Below are positions 32,689 to 41,517 of a stretch of DNA of 64,000 nt, piece after piece. Made by a program: the position numbers and the translations under genes. Origin of the DNA: Chitinophaga fulva (GTDB lineage: Bacteria > Bacteroidota > Bacteroidia > Chitinophagales > Chitinophagaceae); the NCBI RefSeq assembly GCF_012927205.1, contig NZ_JABBGC010000001.1, positions 3,658,810 through 3,722,809 on the forward strand. Direction: 5' to 3'. How positions within the stretch are numbered: position 1 is the stretch's first letter; every line of letters begins with the position of its first letter. Under the pieces are notes generated by a model. The model saw only the letters and a list, made by a program, of their open reading frames with translations. It was not told the origin of the DNA and did no database searches.

Positions 32689-33475
32689 ACACCGGTACCT
32701 GGTGTGCACGCAGTGTATCTTCCACAAAACTGCGCCGGAACACCCTTGATAACAATGAGCGGCCATAGGCGCCGCATATCACCATCGGGTGGGGGATCTC
32801 ACTCAGCCATGTGTTGAAGTATTTTTCGGGGATGGTATCAATCGCCCCGGTATCCAGATTGGGAAAATGATGTTGTACCAGTTCCATAATATCTCCGGTA
32901 TCTGGTCGCCGGGTATCATCCGTATGGCTGTACAATAAAGTTGTTTTTAGTTCGCATAGCTGAGGAAACAACCAGGCAAAACTTTTGATCGCGTATACAG
33001 AAGAGGCGCTGCCATCATAGGTGAGGATGAGGCTTTCGGGGAAAGTGGCATCTTCCGGGACAGCAATCAGCGGGCATGCCGACTGGTGCAGGGCGCTGCC
33101 CAGAAATCCGCCGGGGCCATAGAGCAGGTCCGCATAAAATTTCTCGCTGCTTAATAATAGCAGGTCTGAGAAAAGTGATTCTTTCCGTAACAGCTTTAGT
33201 GCATATTCGTTCAGGTCGTGGTGTACGAGGTGGTTGATATTATACTGCCGGCAGTATTCCCTGAATGTCTGTATGCTTTGCTGGATGGAGACCGCAGCAT
33301 AGTTTTCTGTCAGCGGTATATACAAAGAGGTATAGCTGACATTGGTACCAAAGTCCAGCTCCGGTAAAAATACACCGCAGAGCGTAATGGGCTCCAGTTC
33401 CTGTATTTTCCGGGCAAACCGGAAGGCGCCTTCCGGGAAGTGGCCGTCATCCACAGCCAACAGTATCTTTTTCAT
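32672..33475 (-). CDS. Universal stress protein family, tandem Usp domains
   Basis: I chose the ATG at 33475 (267 aa), giving MKKILLAVDDGHFPEGAFRF, the normal Usp start; a longer frame opens at 33544. Two Usp domains follow one another; the second begins near ESLILTYDGSASSVYAIKSF and ends with HPMVICGAYGRSLLSRVFRR and VPVFIAHR. It resembles the protein at 37234-38067 and belongs to a stress/redox regulatory group with the REC-CRP regulator and histidine kinase nearby. The ligand (ATP or other) is not determined. Confidence 0.9.
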   Translation of the reverse strand: MKKILLAVDDGHFPEGAFRFARKIQELEPITLCGVFLPELDFGTNVSYTSLYIPLTENYAAVSIQQSIQTFREYCRQYNINHLVHHDLNEYALKLLRKESLFSDLLLLSSEKFYADLLYGPGGFLGSALHQSACPLIAVPEDATFPESLILTYDGSASSVYAIKSFAWLFPQLCELKTTLLYSHTDDTRRPDTGDIMELVQHHFPNLDTGAIDTIPEKYFNTWLSEIPHPMVICGAYGRSLLSRVFRRSFVEDTLRAHQVPVFIAHR

Positions 33476-33634
33476 CTGGCATCGTTTATAAGACACTGAA
33501 AAATAACCTGTAACAAAGGTCGGATGCCCATTGGCCGAAGGCAATGACGGATATCATTGAGGCGGCTGATCCCTGTCATTAATCAGGAAATGCCGCTTCC
33601 CTAATTTGTGCCGGATTACTATAAACAACGGACG

Positions 33635-34012
33635 ATGAAGGACAAGTTGGAGGAACTGCGGGCACAGCAAGAATCGCGTAAATACCTGCTAAAGGTCCTG
33701 GAAGATGAGAATATATGTTTTAAGCTGAAGCTGGCCCGGATTTTATCAACAGACTTTGACCGGAGGGAGCTGGGGCGGCTGGAATATTTTCAGAGCCGGT
33801 TCCTGAAGATGGACGAACAGATAGCCCTGCTGCGCCACGAAATCAGTGAGCAGCAGGGCGTGCTGGCATCAGTTCAAACTATGACGGGGCTGAAAGACGC
33901 TACCGTATCGGAACTGATGATGGAGAGAAGGTTTACAATGGTGCAACAACATTTTGATATGCTGGATGCTGACTTCCGTCATTATCTGCGGCAGTCTTTC
34001 CCGTTGGTCTAA
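33635..34012 (+). CDS. Hypothetical coiled-coil protein
   Basis: This 125-aa soluble protein (ATG 33635; a GTG at 33608 is also possible) is mostly charged helix with two likely coiled-coil stretches (MKDKLEELRAQQESRKYLLK and LEYFQSRFLKMDEQIALLRH). No family is recognised. Its stop overlaps by 4 bp the end of the convergent regulator gene. Confidence 0.7.
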   Translation: MKDKLEELRAQQESRKYLLKVLEDENICFKLKLARILSTDFDRRELGRLEYFQSRFLKMDEQIALLRHEISEQQGVLASVQTMTGLKDATVSELMMERRFTMVQQHFDMLDADFRHYLRQSFPLV

Positions 34013-35067
34013 GCCAGTATACCGGCCAGTTTTTTTTCATTCAGGATCACCACGGCTCCTTCTTTTATCTCGATCAGTTGTTCATCGCGGAAATCGCTCA
34101 GTGTACGGATCAGTGACTCGGTGGCGGTACCGGCTATGTTGGCCAGGTTCTCCCGGCTGATGTTGATCACCAGCGGCGTGTCCTTGGGTGGATTGTATTT
34201 TTTAAGCAGATTCAATAAAGCTTCCGCTACCTTTTTGCGCAGGGAATTGTATGCCAGTCCCAATAGTTGCTGTTCTTTGTCGCTGATGTTTTTAGCCAGC
34301 ATTTTGATGAGCTGCGAGGCCACTTCGTGGTTGTTGTTCAACAACTCTTCAAAGTCGGTGGCAGGGATAACGGCAATCTCACTATCTTCCATGGCCACGG
34401 CTGTTTCTTTATACAGTGAGCCTTCCAGCAGGGCGTTATAACCGAGGAAATCACCTTCTGCATAAATGTCCAGCACCAGTTCTTTGCCCTGGTCGTTGGT
34501 CTTGCAGGTTTTTACCTTGCCTTTCTGTACAAAGAAGAGGCGGGTAGGGTGGTTGCCTTCTGTATAGATCACTTGTTTTTTACGGTACTTGTCGATGTTA
34601 CGTCCTTCGGCCAGCGCTTCCAGCGAGGCTTTGCCGGTAGCTTCAAACATCAGACGGTTCATGCCCTGCAGGTTGGGCGGGAATTCTTTTTTGCGGATGG
34701 CGGCTTTGCGCAACCGGTTTTCCACGGTTTCCCATAACTCCGTGCCACTGAAAGGTTTGGTCAGATAGTCGTCAGCGCCCATGCCCATGCCTTTGCGGAA
34801 ATCGGCCCGCTCTGTTTTGGCCGTGAGGAAAATGAACGGGGTGTCCTTAACGGCTTCATGCTGTTGCATCAGATGCAGCACGCCAAAGCCGTCCAGCACG
34901 GGCATCATGATATCACAGATAACGAGGTCGGGCTTGTGCTCCAGCAATTTTTCAAAGCCGGTCATTCCATTCTCTGCGGTCAATACATGATAACCGGCAA
35001 TAGCCAGGATGTCTGCCGTGTTTTCTCTTAATTCTTCATTGTCTTCTATCAACAGGATCGTCTTCAT
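34009..35067 (-). CDS. REC-CRP/FNR fusion transcriptional regulator
   Basis: The 352-aa protein fuses a response-regulator receiver (phospho-acceptor Asp52 in LVICDIMMPVLDG, switch Lys in DDYLTKPFSG) with a cyclic-nucleotide-binding-type domain (YRKKQVIYTEGNHPTRLFFV, GDFLGYNALLEGS) and a CRP-type HTH (INISRENLANIAGTATESLI). It follows the PAS histidine kinase by 4 bp on the same strand, so the pair is a two-component system whose output uses a CRP-like DNA-binding core. Such regulators in Bacteroidota often respond to oxygen or redox state; that is an inference. Confidence 0.93.
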   Translation of the reverse strand: MKTILLIEDNEELRENTADILAIAGYHVLTAENGMTGFEKLLEHKPDLVICDIMMPVLDGFGVLHLMQQHEAVKDTPFIFLTAKTERADFRKGMGMGADDYLTKPFSGTELWETVENRLRKAAIRKKEFPPNLQGMNRLMFEATGKASLEALAEGRNIDKYRKKQVIYTEGNHPTRLFFVQKGKVKTCKTNDQGKELVLDIYAEGDFLGYNALLEGSLYKETAVAMEDSEIAVIPATDFEELLNNNHEVASQLIKMLAKNISDKEQQLLGLAYNSLRKKVAEALLNLLKKYNPPKDTPLVINISRENLANIAGTATESLIRTLSDFRDEQLIEIKEGAVVILNEKKLAGILA

Positions 35068-35071
35068 ATGC

Positions 35072-36664
35072 TTACGGAATATTTATGGGATCAGCAGGGA
35101 AAGTAATGGTGAATACGGTGCCTTTGCCCAGCTCGCTGGCACAGGAGATGGCGCCGTTCATCAGTTCACTGTATTTCTGTACAATATGCAGTCCAAGACC
35201 GGTGCCCTGGATGTTGCTTACGTTGGCGCCCCGGTAAAAACGTTCGTAGAGATGTTGCTGGTCTTCCTGCGACATACCGATGCCGTAATCTTTGATCATA
35301 ACGGTAAACAGGTTGTCTTCCATGCGGGTGTACATCTCGATGGTGCTGTCGGCAGCGGAGAATTTAATGGCGTTGCCGAGCAGGTTCATGGCGATATGCC
35401 GGAGCAGCGAGGTGTCCAGCCAGCAAACTTCTTCGCCGGTATGCTCATATTGGATGGTCTGTTTTTCCCGGATGATGCCCTGCATTTCCTGTATGATGGT
35501 CTGGAAATAATCTTTGATCTGGAACATGGAATACCGCGCCTGTAGCTTGCCCTCTTCGATTTTTCCGACAGACAGGAAATCGTTGAGCGTGTCTGTCAGA
35601 AAGCTGACAGCGTTCACGATGCGCTGAATATGTTTGTTGCGTACCGGCTGTTCGCTTTCTGCGGCATAGTGTTTTACCAGGAAAGCGGAGGACAGGATGG
35701 TGCTCAGCGGCGTACGGAACTCGTGAGAAGCCATAGACACAAAGCGTGATTTGAGGTCGCCCAGTTCCTTTTCCTTGCTGAGTGCGATAGTCAGCTCTTC
35801 TTTAGAGGCTTCGAGTTCTGCCAGTGCTTTTACCAGCTGCTGGGTACGTTCTTCCACCATGCTTTCCAGCTCGTTATTGAGTCTTTCGATGCGTTCTTCC
35901 GCTTTTTTTCTTTCAGTGATATTGCTGACATAAGCAATCACAAAATGTCCTTCTTCGTTGGAATAGTGGCTCAGGCTGATTTCCACCGGGAACTCGGAGC
36001 CATCGCGGCGAACGGCGAAGAGGTCCAGCCCGATGCCCATCGGCCTGCTTTGCGGTGCGGCATTGTATCTTTCGCGGTGACCGATGTGCTTCTGGTGCAG
36101 GCGTCGCGGGATCAGTTTTTCTACTTTCTGCCCCGTCAGCTCTTCCCGCCGGTAATCGAACTGGGTGAGCGCGAAGTCATTGATCAGCGTAATATCACCA
36201 TCCTGGTTGGCTACCACAATACCGATACTGGCATAGTTGAATAACGCGCCAAACCGCTGTAATTCTTTGCTGAGCTGAAGTTTATAACGACGGTCAGATT
36301 GGCTGTCGGTGATCCGGAAGAAACAGTATTGTTCATTTTTGTGTTTGAGCACCATTTCTTCATAAAGACCGGTATAGGTTTCCCCTTGTACATTTTTCCA
36401 TTGTCTTTCCTGCAACAGCGGCTCATCCGGGGAGAAAGCGGCGCCCTGTACTGCTTTACCGGTGCCCAGTTTATTTTGTTCCAGTAACAGTTCCAGCGAA
36501 GGGAAATCGTCGGTGCCCAACATCCGGATACCGGTTTCGTTGATGTATTTCAACCGTCCCGAAGCCATTTCCCTGACGGCCACCAGCCCGGGGGTACGCT
36601 CCATCACGGCGGCGAAAATACTGAGCTGTAAGTCGATATCCAGATCGCTGACATGTAAATTCAT
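35072..36664 (-). CDS. PAS-domain sensor histidine kinase
   Basis: The 530-aa kinase has two PAS regions (residues 15-130, then FGALFNYASIGIVVANQDGD with the second sensor), a coiled-coil linker, a HisKA domain with phosphorylated His314 in VSMASHEFRTPLS, and an HATPase domain (N-box NLLGNAIKFSAAD, G1 DYGIGMS, G2 GTGLGLHI). No membrane segment is seen, so it is cytosolic. It is the partner of the adjacent REC-CRP regulator. Confidence 0.95.
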   Translation of the reverse strand: MNLHVSDLDIDLQLSIFAAVMERTPGLVAVREMASGRLKYINETGIRMLGTDDFPSLELLLEQNKLGTGKAVQGAAFSPDEPLLQERQWKNVQGETYTGLYEEMVLKHKNEQYCFFRITDSQSDRRYKLQLSKELQRFGALFNYASIGIVVANQDGDITLINDFALTQFDYRREELTGQKVEKLIPRRLHQKHIGHRERYNAAPQSRPMGIGLDLFAVRRDGSEFPVEISLSHYSNEEGHFVIAYVSNITERKKAEERIERLNNELESMVEERTQQLVKALAELEASKEELTIALSKEKELGDLKSRFVSMASHEFRTPLSTILSSAFLVKHYAAESEQPVRNKHIQRIVNAVSFLTDTLNDFLSVGKIEEGKLQARYSMFQIKDYFQTIIQEMQGIIREKQTIQYEHTGEEVCWLDTSLLRHIAMNLLGNAIKFSAADSTIEMYTRMEDNLFTVMIKDYGIGMSQEDQQHLYERFYRGANVSNIQGTGLGLHIVQKYSELMNGAISCASELGKGTVFTITFPADPINIP

Positions 36665-36826
36665 GATCGATGAGTCTTAGTATAAAAAACACAATTGGCG
36701 GAAAGTTAAGGATTTATGCGGTTGCAGCAAAGGATATGACTATTGTCAGTCTTTGTCCTGACTGATCTCATTGGGGAAAATACGGTGTCATCGTAGTATT
36801 GTATCAGCGTTTTAAAGCTATGGGTT

Positions 36827-37222
36827 ATGCAGATCTATATTAGTGAAGAAGCGATCATTGCCGACGTTCAGGAACGGTTCCGCCGCCTGTATCCGAGGTT
36901 GAAGCTGGAGTTTTTCCACAAGTCAGCATTGCCGGGAGAATGTTGTGATGAGAAAGATAAGTTTGCTGCTAACACACCGATAGAGAAAATCAGGATATTA
37001 CACAGCTTCGGTTGGCTGGACATCAGCCATTACCGCACCGCGTTGGCGGTAGAACATGATCTGAGGTGCCTTTTCGGCCTGCACGGACATATTTTTCATA
37101 AAGCCGGGGACATTTGGTTACAAACCACCACCACCGGACATCTTACGCTGGAGGAATTAAACGCCGGGGATGCTGAAAAAGCTACTGCTTTCCAATTGCC
37201 GGAAGAACCGGAAAAAGAATAA
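36827..37222 (+). CDS. Hypothetical protein linked to a universal stress protein
   Basis: This 131-aa soluble protein has no family I can name. It contains a Cys pair (GECCDEK), a His-rich central segment (DISHYRTALAVEHDLRCLFG, LHGHIFHKAG) and an acidic C-terminus (EEPEKE). It is 11 bp from the following Usp gene and probably co-transcribed; a small stress-related partner protein is possible. Confidence 0.75.
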   Translation: MQIYISEEAIIADVQERFRRLYPRLKLEFFHKSALPGECCDEKDKFAANTPIEKIRILHSFGWLDISHYRTALAVEHDLRCLFGLHGHIFHKAGDIWLQTTTTGHLTLEELNAGDAEKATAFQLPEEPEKE

Positions 37223-37233
37223 TCTCCCTGACC

Positions 37234-38067
37234 ATGGAAAAAATATTATTTGTAACAGATGTCGTATGCATGAGCAAAAGTTGTCTTGACTTCGCCTGCT
37301 ATCTGGCCAACCTTACCCATTCCCGGTTGACCGGCGTGTTCCTGGAGAACCAGGAAATGGAGTTGCGCTCTTTGGAAGACATCCGTGAAAAAGGTGTGAT
37401 AGAATCCGTTCCCGGCGCGCCTATCGCACAACAGAAAGAACTGTACCGGGACGAGAACATCAAACGTTTTATCAGTCAATGTAAGCTCAATGAGGTGGAC
37501 TGTACTGTTCATCAACATGCAGGCATGCCGTTGAAAGCCGTGTTGAAAGAAAGCAGGTATGCCGACCTGCTGGTGGTAGATGCCGCAACCTCCTTTTCCT
37601 GGCGGCCGGAAACCACACCTACTTCATTTGTCAGAGATGTACTGGAAGAGGCGGAATGCCCGGTTATCATTGCACCACCGAAGTTTGAAGGGATAAACGA
37701 AATTATTTTCACCTATAACGGTGGCAACGCCTGTATGCATGCCATGCGGCAGTTTACTTACCTGCTCCCGCAACTGTCCTGCCACAAAGCCACCGTGCTA
37801 AGTGTTACGTCCAAAGATCACCCGGTGAAAGGTGACATGGAAAAGCTGGAAGAATGGTTACATACCCATTATCCTGGCGGTTCCCTGATTGTACTGGAAG
37901 ATGATTACGTACAGGCGCGGCTGTTAGAGTATCTTTTTGAAAAAGAAAAAGTAATGATCGTGATGGGCGCGTTTGGCAGAAATGTGGTGTCCAACCTTTT
38001 AATGCCCAATCCCATGGAACCGGTATTGAAGCTGATCAGCCAGCCGGTCTTTATCACCCATCACTGA
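37234..38067 (+). CDS. Universal stress protein family, tandem domains
   Basis: The 277-aa protein begins MEKILFVTDVVCMSKSCLDF and contains two Usp-like halves (second half from NEIIFTYNGGNACMHAMRQF), ending EKVMIVMGAFGRNVVSNLLM and PVFITHH. It parallels the protein at 32672-33475. Tandem Usp proteins often take part in survival under low oxygen or energy stress, which fits the kinase/REC-CRP pair 570 bp away. Confidence 0.9.
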   Translation: MEKILFVTDVVCMSKSCLDFACYLANLTHSRLTGVFLENQEMELRSLEDIREKGVIESVPGAPIAQQKELYRDENIKRFISQCKLNEVDCTVHQHAGMPLKAVLKESRYADLLVVDAATSFSWRPETTPTSFVRDVLEEAECPVIIAPPKFEGINEIIFTYNGGNACMHAMRQFTYLLPQLSCHKATVLSVTSKDHPVKGDMEKLEEWLHTHYPGGSLIVLEDDYVQARLLEYLFEKEKVMIVMGAFGRNVVSNLLMPNPMEPVLKLISQPVFITHH

Positions 38068-38073
38068 CAGGAA

Positions 38074-39495
38074 TTAATGTATAGCCATTGCCGTTATTGT
38101 TTGCTGCCCTTCGGGCAGGATATACAGGAAGACGCTTACCAGCAGGAGAAAACCGATATTGACGCCGGTGGCGATCTGATAGGCGTGCAGGTAGACGGAC
38201 AGCGAAGGGGCATCGCCCAACAGGCTGAAGAAGATACCGCCGGTGACGCCAATGCCCAACGCTACGGCTGTTTGCTGGAAAGTGGAAAACGTGCCGGATG
38301 CTGCACCGGCAAAATGTACGGGAATGCTTTTCAGCGCCATAGTCAATAAGGAGGGCAATACGGAACCGCAGCCGGTGCCGTAAAAGAAAAGGGTGGCCAG
38401 TAACACAGTTTTCGGCATGGCCGCAGCACGGAAAAACACCAGGTGCATCAGCAGCGATAGGATCATGATAAGGACACCGCCTTGCAATACCCTTTTACCA
38501 TACCGTTTCACCAACGGAATAGATAACAGTGACGCCACTACGTAGCCCACGCCCTGAAACACAAAGAGGATGCCCGTTTCAGAGGAACTATATCCCAGTC
38601 CTGTCTGCATGAATATGGCATTGATCAGGAAATAGGAATCCTGCACCATAAAATAAAACAATACGGCGCAAAGCCCGATGTTGAAATCTTTATAGGAGAA
38701 CAACCGGATATTGATCAGCGGGTTCTGCTGCGCTGCCAGCTTGCGCTGCTGGTCGTAGCCGAAAAGCAGCAGTACGGCTACCGCCCCGGCGAGGGACAAT
38801 ATGCTCCATAACGGCCAGCCCAACTCACGGCCACGGATCAACGGATATATTAAGGCGAACAGTGCGATGGTGAGCAATGCCACGCCGCTGATATCAAAAC
38901 GGCCTTCCCGGTGTTGCGCCGTATCGTTGAGATAACGGCCGGCCAGTGCCGCCGCTGCCAGTCCCAGTGGCAGGTTGATCAGGAACAATAACCGCCAGCC
39001 TTCCACGATCCAATGTACATCGGGTAACAATCCGCCCAGGAACTGGCCTATCACGGAGGCGGAACCGGCAATACTGCCGTAAATGCCCAGTGCTTTGATC
39101 CTTTCTTTATGTTCGGGAAACAAGACGTGTATATAACTGATGCCTTGTGGTATCATAAAAGCAGCGCTGGTGCCCTGGATGAACCGGGCTGCATTCAGTT
39201 GCCATGCTGTTTGCGCCAGGCCGCACAACAAGGAGCTGAACGTAAACAACAACATGGACACAATGAATACCCTTTTCCTGCCATAGTGATCGCCCAGCCG
39301 CCCGCCGGTGATCAGGAAAGCGGCATATCCCAGCAGGTAAAGCGCAATGATCAGCTGCATATCCGATTCACTGCCCTGTACTCCCTGACGGATGGAGGGC
39401 AGGGCCACGTTCACAATAAAAATATCAATGACAGCCAGAAATACAGATGTAGATACGATCAGGAGCGATAACCATTTCAATTGTAGTCTCTTCAT
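38074..39495 (-). CDS. MFS efflux transporter, DHA2 (EmrB/QacA) type
   Basis: I chose the ATG at 39495 (473 aa), MKRLQLKWLSLLIVSTSVFL, over an upstream start at 39555 that would enter the HxlR promoter region. About 14 membrane segments and the MFS motif A (GGRLGDHYGRKRVF) are present, with NVALPSIRQG typical of DHA2 pumps. It is divergent from the HxlR regulator, which probably controls it. Drug or toxic-compound export is the expected function. Confidence 0.92.
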   Translation of the reverse strand: MKRLQLKWLSLLIVSTSVFLAVIDIFIVNVALPSIRQGVQGSESDMQLIIALYLLGYAAFLITGGRLGDHYGRKRVFIVSMLLFTFSSLLCGLAQTAWQLNAARFIQGTSAAFMIPQGISYIHVLFPEHKERIKALGIYGSIAGSASVIGQFLGGLLPDVHWIVEGWRLLFLINLPLGLAAAALAGRYLNDTAQHREGRFDISGVALLTIALFALIYPLIRGRELGWPLWSILSLAGAVAVLLLFGYDQQRKLAAQQNPLINIRLFSYKDFNIGLCAVLFYFMVQDSYFLINAIFMQTGLGYSSSETGILFVFQGVGYVVASLLSIPLVKRYGKRVLQGGVLIMILSLLMHLVFFRAAAMPKTVLLATLFFYGTGCGSVLPSLLTMALKSIPVHFAGAASGTFSTFQQTAVALGIGVTGGIFFSLLGDAPSLSVYLHAYQIATGVNIGFLLLVSVFLYILPEGQQTITAMAIH

Positions 39496-39579
39496 AATGT
39501 CCAATTTGTTAACTTTATCGCTGCCAAAGTTGCGGCGGACAGTGAATTGTAACAAGTAGTTTAAAGAATAATACCTGGT

Positions 39580-39969
39580 ATGAAAAAAAATACTATTGAT
39601 GATAGTCAGTTAGATACACAGTTGGAGAAAGATGTATGGGAGGGAGAAAATAACTGTGCCATGACAAAAGCCATGAAGGTGATCGGTGGAAAATGGAAGC
39701 TGCTGCTGCTCAATGCCATCCGCAAAGGATGTCCCCTGCGCTTCGGTGAGCTGCGGAAGAAAATGAAGGATATCACCCATGCCACGCTGACGATGCAATT
39801 GCGCGAACTGGAACGCGACGGCATCATCGAAAGGAAGATATATGCCGAAACGCCGCCGCGTGTGGAATATAAACTCACGCCCATCGGCATAAAGCTGGTG
39901 CCTACCATCCAGGCATTGTGCGACTGGGGCGATGAATATCATGCTTTGCAGGACCCAAAAAGTTGTTAG
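39580..39969 (+). CDS. HxlR-family transcriptional regulator
   Basis: The 129-aa winged-helix protein contains the HxlR signature (IGGKWKLLLLNAIRKGCPLR, HATLTMQLRELERDGIIERK, PPRVEYKLTPIG). A Cys at about position 27 (NNCAMTKAM) is where many HxlR/YodB members sense quinones or aldehydes. It is divergent from the MFS pump with 84 bp between, and overlaps the sigma-factor gene start (TAG then ATG, no gap). Confidence 0.93.
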   Translation: MKKNTIDDSQLDTQLEKDVWEGENNCAMTKAMKVIGGKWKLLLLNAIRKGCPLRFGELRKKMKDITHATLTMQLRELERDGIIERKIYAETPPRVEYKLTPIGIKLVPTIQALCDWGDEYHALQDPKSC

Positions 39970-40794
39970 ATGACTGCCTTTGAACAGTATAAGCCTACCC
40001 TTTTTGCTGTCGCTTACAAGATGACAAAAAACGCCATGGATGCGGAAGATATCCTGCATGATGTATTCCTGGCGTATTCCCGGCAGGACGCAGCAGTCAT
40101 CGTGCATCCGGAAAACTACCTCGTCAAAGCAGTGATGCATCGGTGTCTCTCGCTGCTGGAAGCCCGTAAGAAGACCGTGTATCCGGGCATCGATCTGCCT
40201 TCTCCGCTATTCCAGGAACGTTTTTCGTATATCCATGACCGGGATATCTCCTTTGCATTGCTGATTTTGTTGCAGACACTGAATCCGTTGGAGCGGGCCG
40301 TGTTTATTTTGAGGGAGACACTGAGTTATTCCTATGAAGAGATAGCCGCAGTCCTTACACTGGAGCAGGACCACTGCCGGCAGCTGTTTCACCGCGCCAA
40401 AGAGAGGATTGCAGCAGGTAAGATGCGCTACTCTCCTGCGGACGAACAGCGCACCGCTTTGTTCCAGGCGTTTCTGGAAGCATGTAGTGGCGGGGATACC
40501 GCCAGACTGATGACTTACCTGAAGGACGATATCACCATCTACTCAGACGGCGGCGGAAAAGCCACAGCTGCGCAGGTGCCGCTGGTGGGCCGCGCAACAG
40601 CTGCAGCTTTCCTGCTGGGGATATACGCGAAACAAGGCTCAAAACTTACTTTCGCAGTAACTGCCATCAATGGCGGGCCTGGCGTGATCTGCTATGATGC
40701 CAATGGTGCCGTGGATACTGTTATGCTGGTGTCTATGGACGAAGAAGGGGTCCATGCCGTTTATTTTGTACGCAACCCCGATAAACTCCGCTAA
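39970..40794 (+). CDS. SigJ/ECF41-type RNA polymerase sigma factor
   Basis: The 274-aa protein has sigma region 2 (DAEDILHDVFLAYSR), region 4 (YSYEEIAAVLTLEQDHCRQL) and a C-terminal SnoaL-like domain with the typical YSDGGGKATAAQVPL. This arrangement is the SigJ/ECF41 group, in which the C-terminal domain acts as an internal regulator. The start ATG directly follows the HxlR stop, so the two are co-transcribed. The oxidoreductase genes often seen next to ECF41 factors are not here. Confidence 0.92.
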   Translation: MTAFEQYKPTLFAVAYKMTKNAMDAEDILHDVFLAYSRQDAAVIVHPENYLVKAVMHRCLSLLEARKKTVYPGIDLPSPLFQERFSYIHDRDISFALLILLQTLNPLERAVFILRETLSYSYEEIAAVLTLEQDHCRQLFHRAKERIAAGKMRYSPADEQRTALFQAFLEACSGGDTARLMTYLKDDITIYSDGGGKATAAQVPLVGRATAAAFLLGIYAKQGSKLTFAVTAINGGPGVICYDANGAVDTVMLVSMDEEGVHAVYFVRNPDKLR

Positions 40795-41411
40795 CCGCCA
40801 AATGACTGCCGGATAAACTGCTTATTCGCCGGTGGCATAGGGCGCCACCGGAAACCATTGGTAAAGCCGCTGATGATCAGCACTGCTGCCAGCACTCCGG
40901 TAACGGCAATAGCCCTGGACCAGCGCAGCGAACCGGTTTTGATATAGTGTATGGCCGCTACATGCAGTGAAATTGCCGATACAGCCAGAAAGTAATATGG
41001 AACGAAAAAGAAAGTGGCCGGGTAAATGTTCAGCCCCGCTGCCGCGAAATAGAAATTCGTATCCAGCCCCAGTGAACGGCCATATAGTACAGCGCCTACA
41101 TGAAACAACAAAAAGAAGGAGAGATATAACCCGGAATAAACCTGTATTTTCTCTGCCAGGCTGCTCCGTTTCCTTGTAAAAATCAACAGGAAACCAGTCA
41201 TTACCTGAAACGCCACCGCCGCCAGCAGCATGGTTTCCACTACAGGATGCCGGTATACGCTACGAAAGGCCTGCATCACCATGATATGAGCGTTTCCCCC
41301 CACGAGAGAAACCAACTGGTTAAAGAGGTGAAACCCAATGAATACGGCCAGCGTGACGCCGGACCAGTAATGTCCTGCTTTGGTGTAAGCTGAAATTGTG
41401 CTTTTAGTCAT
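40791..41411 (-). CDS. Predicted five-helix membrane protein
   Basis: I chose the ATG at 41411 (206 aa; MTKSTISAYTKAGHYWSGVT), as the longer frame to 41612 would overlap the PolX gene. Five membrane segments carry conserved-looking histidines (FIGFHLF, FLLFHVG, ISLHVAAIH), which resembles small cytochrome b-like or succinate dehydrogenase-like membrane anchors. I cannot prove heme binding. The last 4 bp overlap the end of the sigma factor gene. Confidence 0.7.
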   Translation of the reverse strand: MTKSTISAYTKAGHYWSGVTLAVFIGFHLFNQLVSLVGGNAHIMVMQAFRSVYRHPVVETMLLAAVAFQVMTGFLLIFTRKRSSLAEKIQVYSGLYLSFFLLFHVGAVLYGRSLGLDTNFYFAAAGLNIYPATFFFVPYYFLAVSAISLHVAAIHYIKTGSLRWSRAIAVTGVLAAVLIISGFTNGFRWRPMPPANKQFIRQSFGG

Positions 41412-41517
41412 AAAAAAAATCCATTTCATCAGGGACAGACATGATGGACTTTTTGTGACAAAACCAGGTAAAATATTTTTTGTTATCATCCCCCGAAGGG
41501 GAAAATAACAAATAGGG

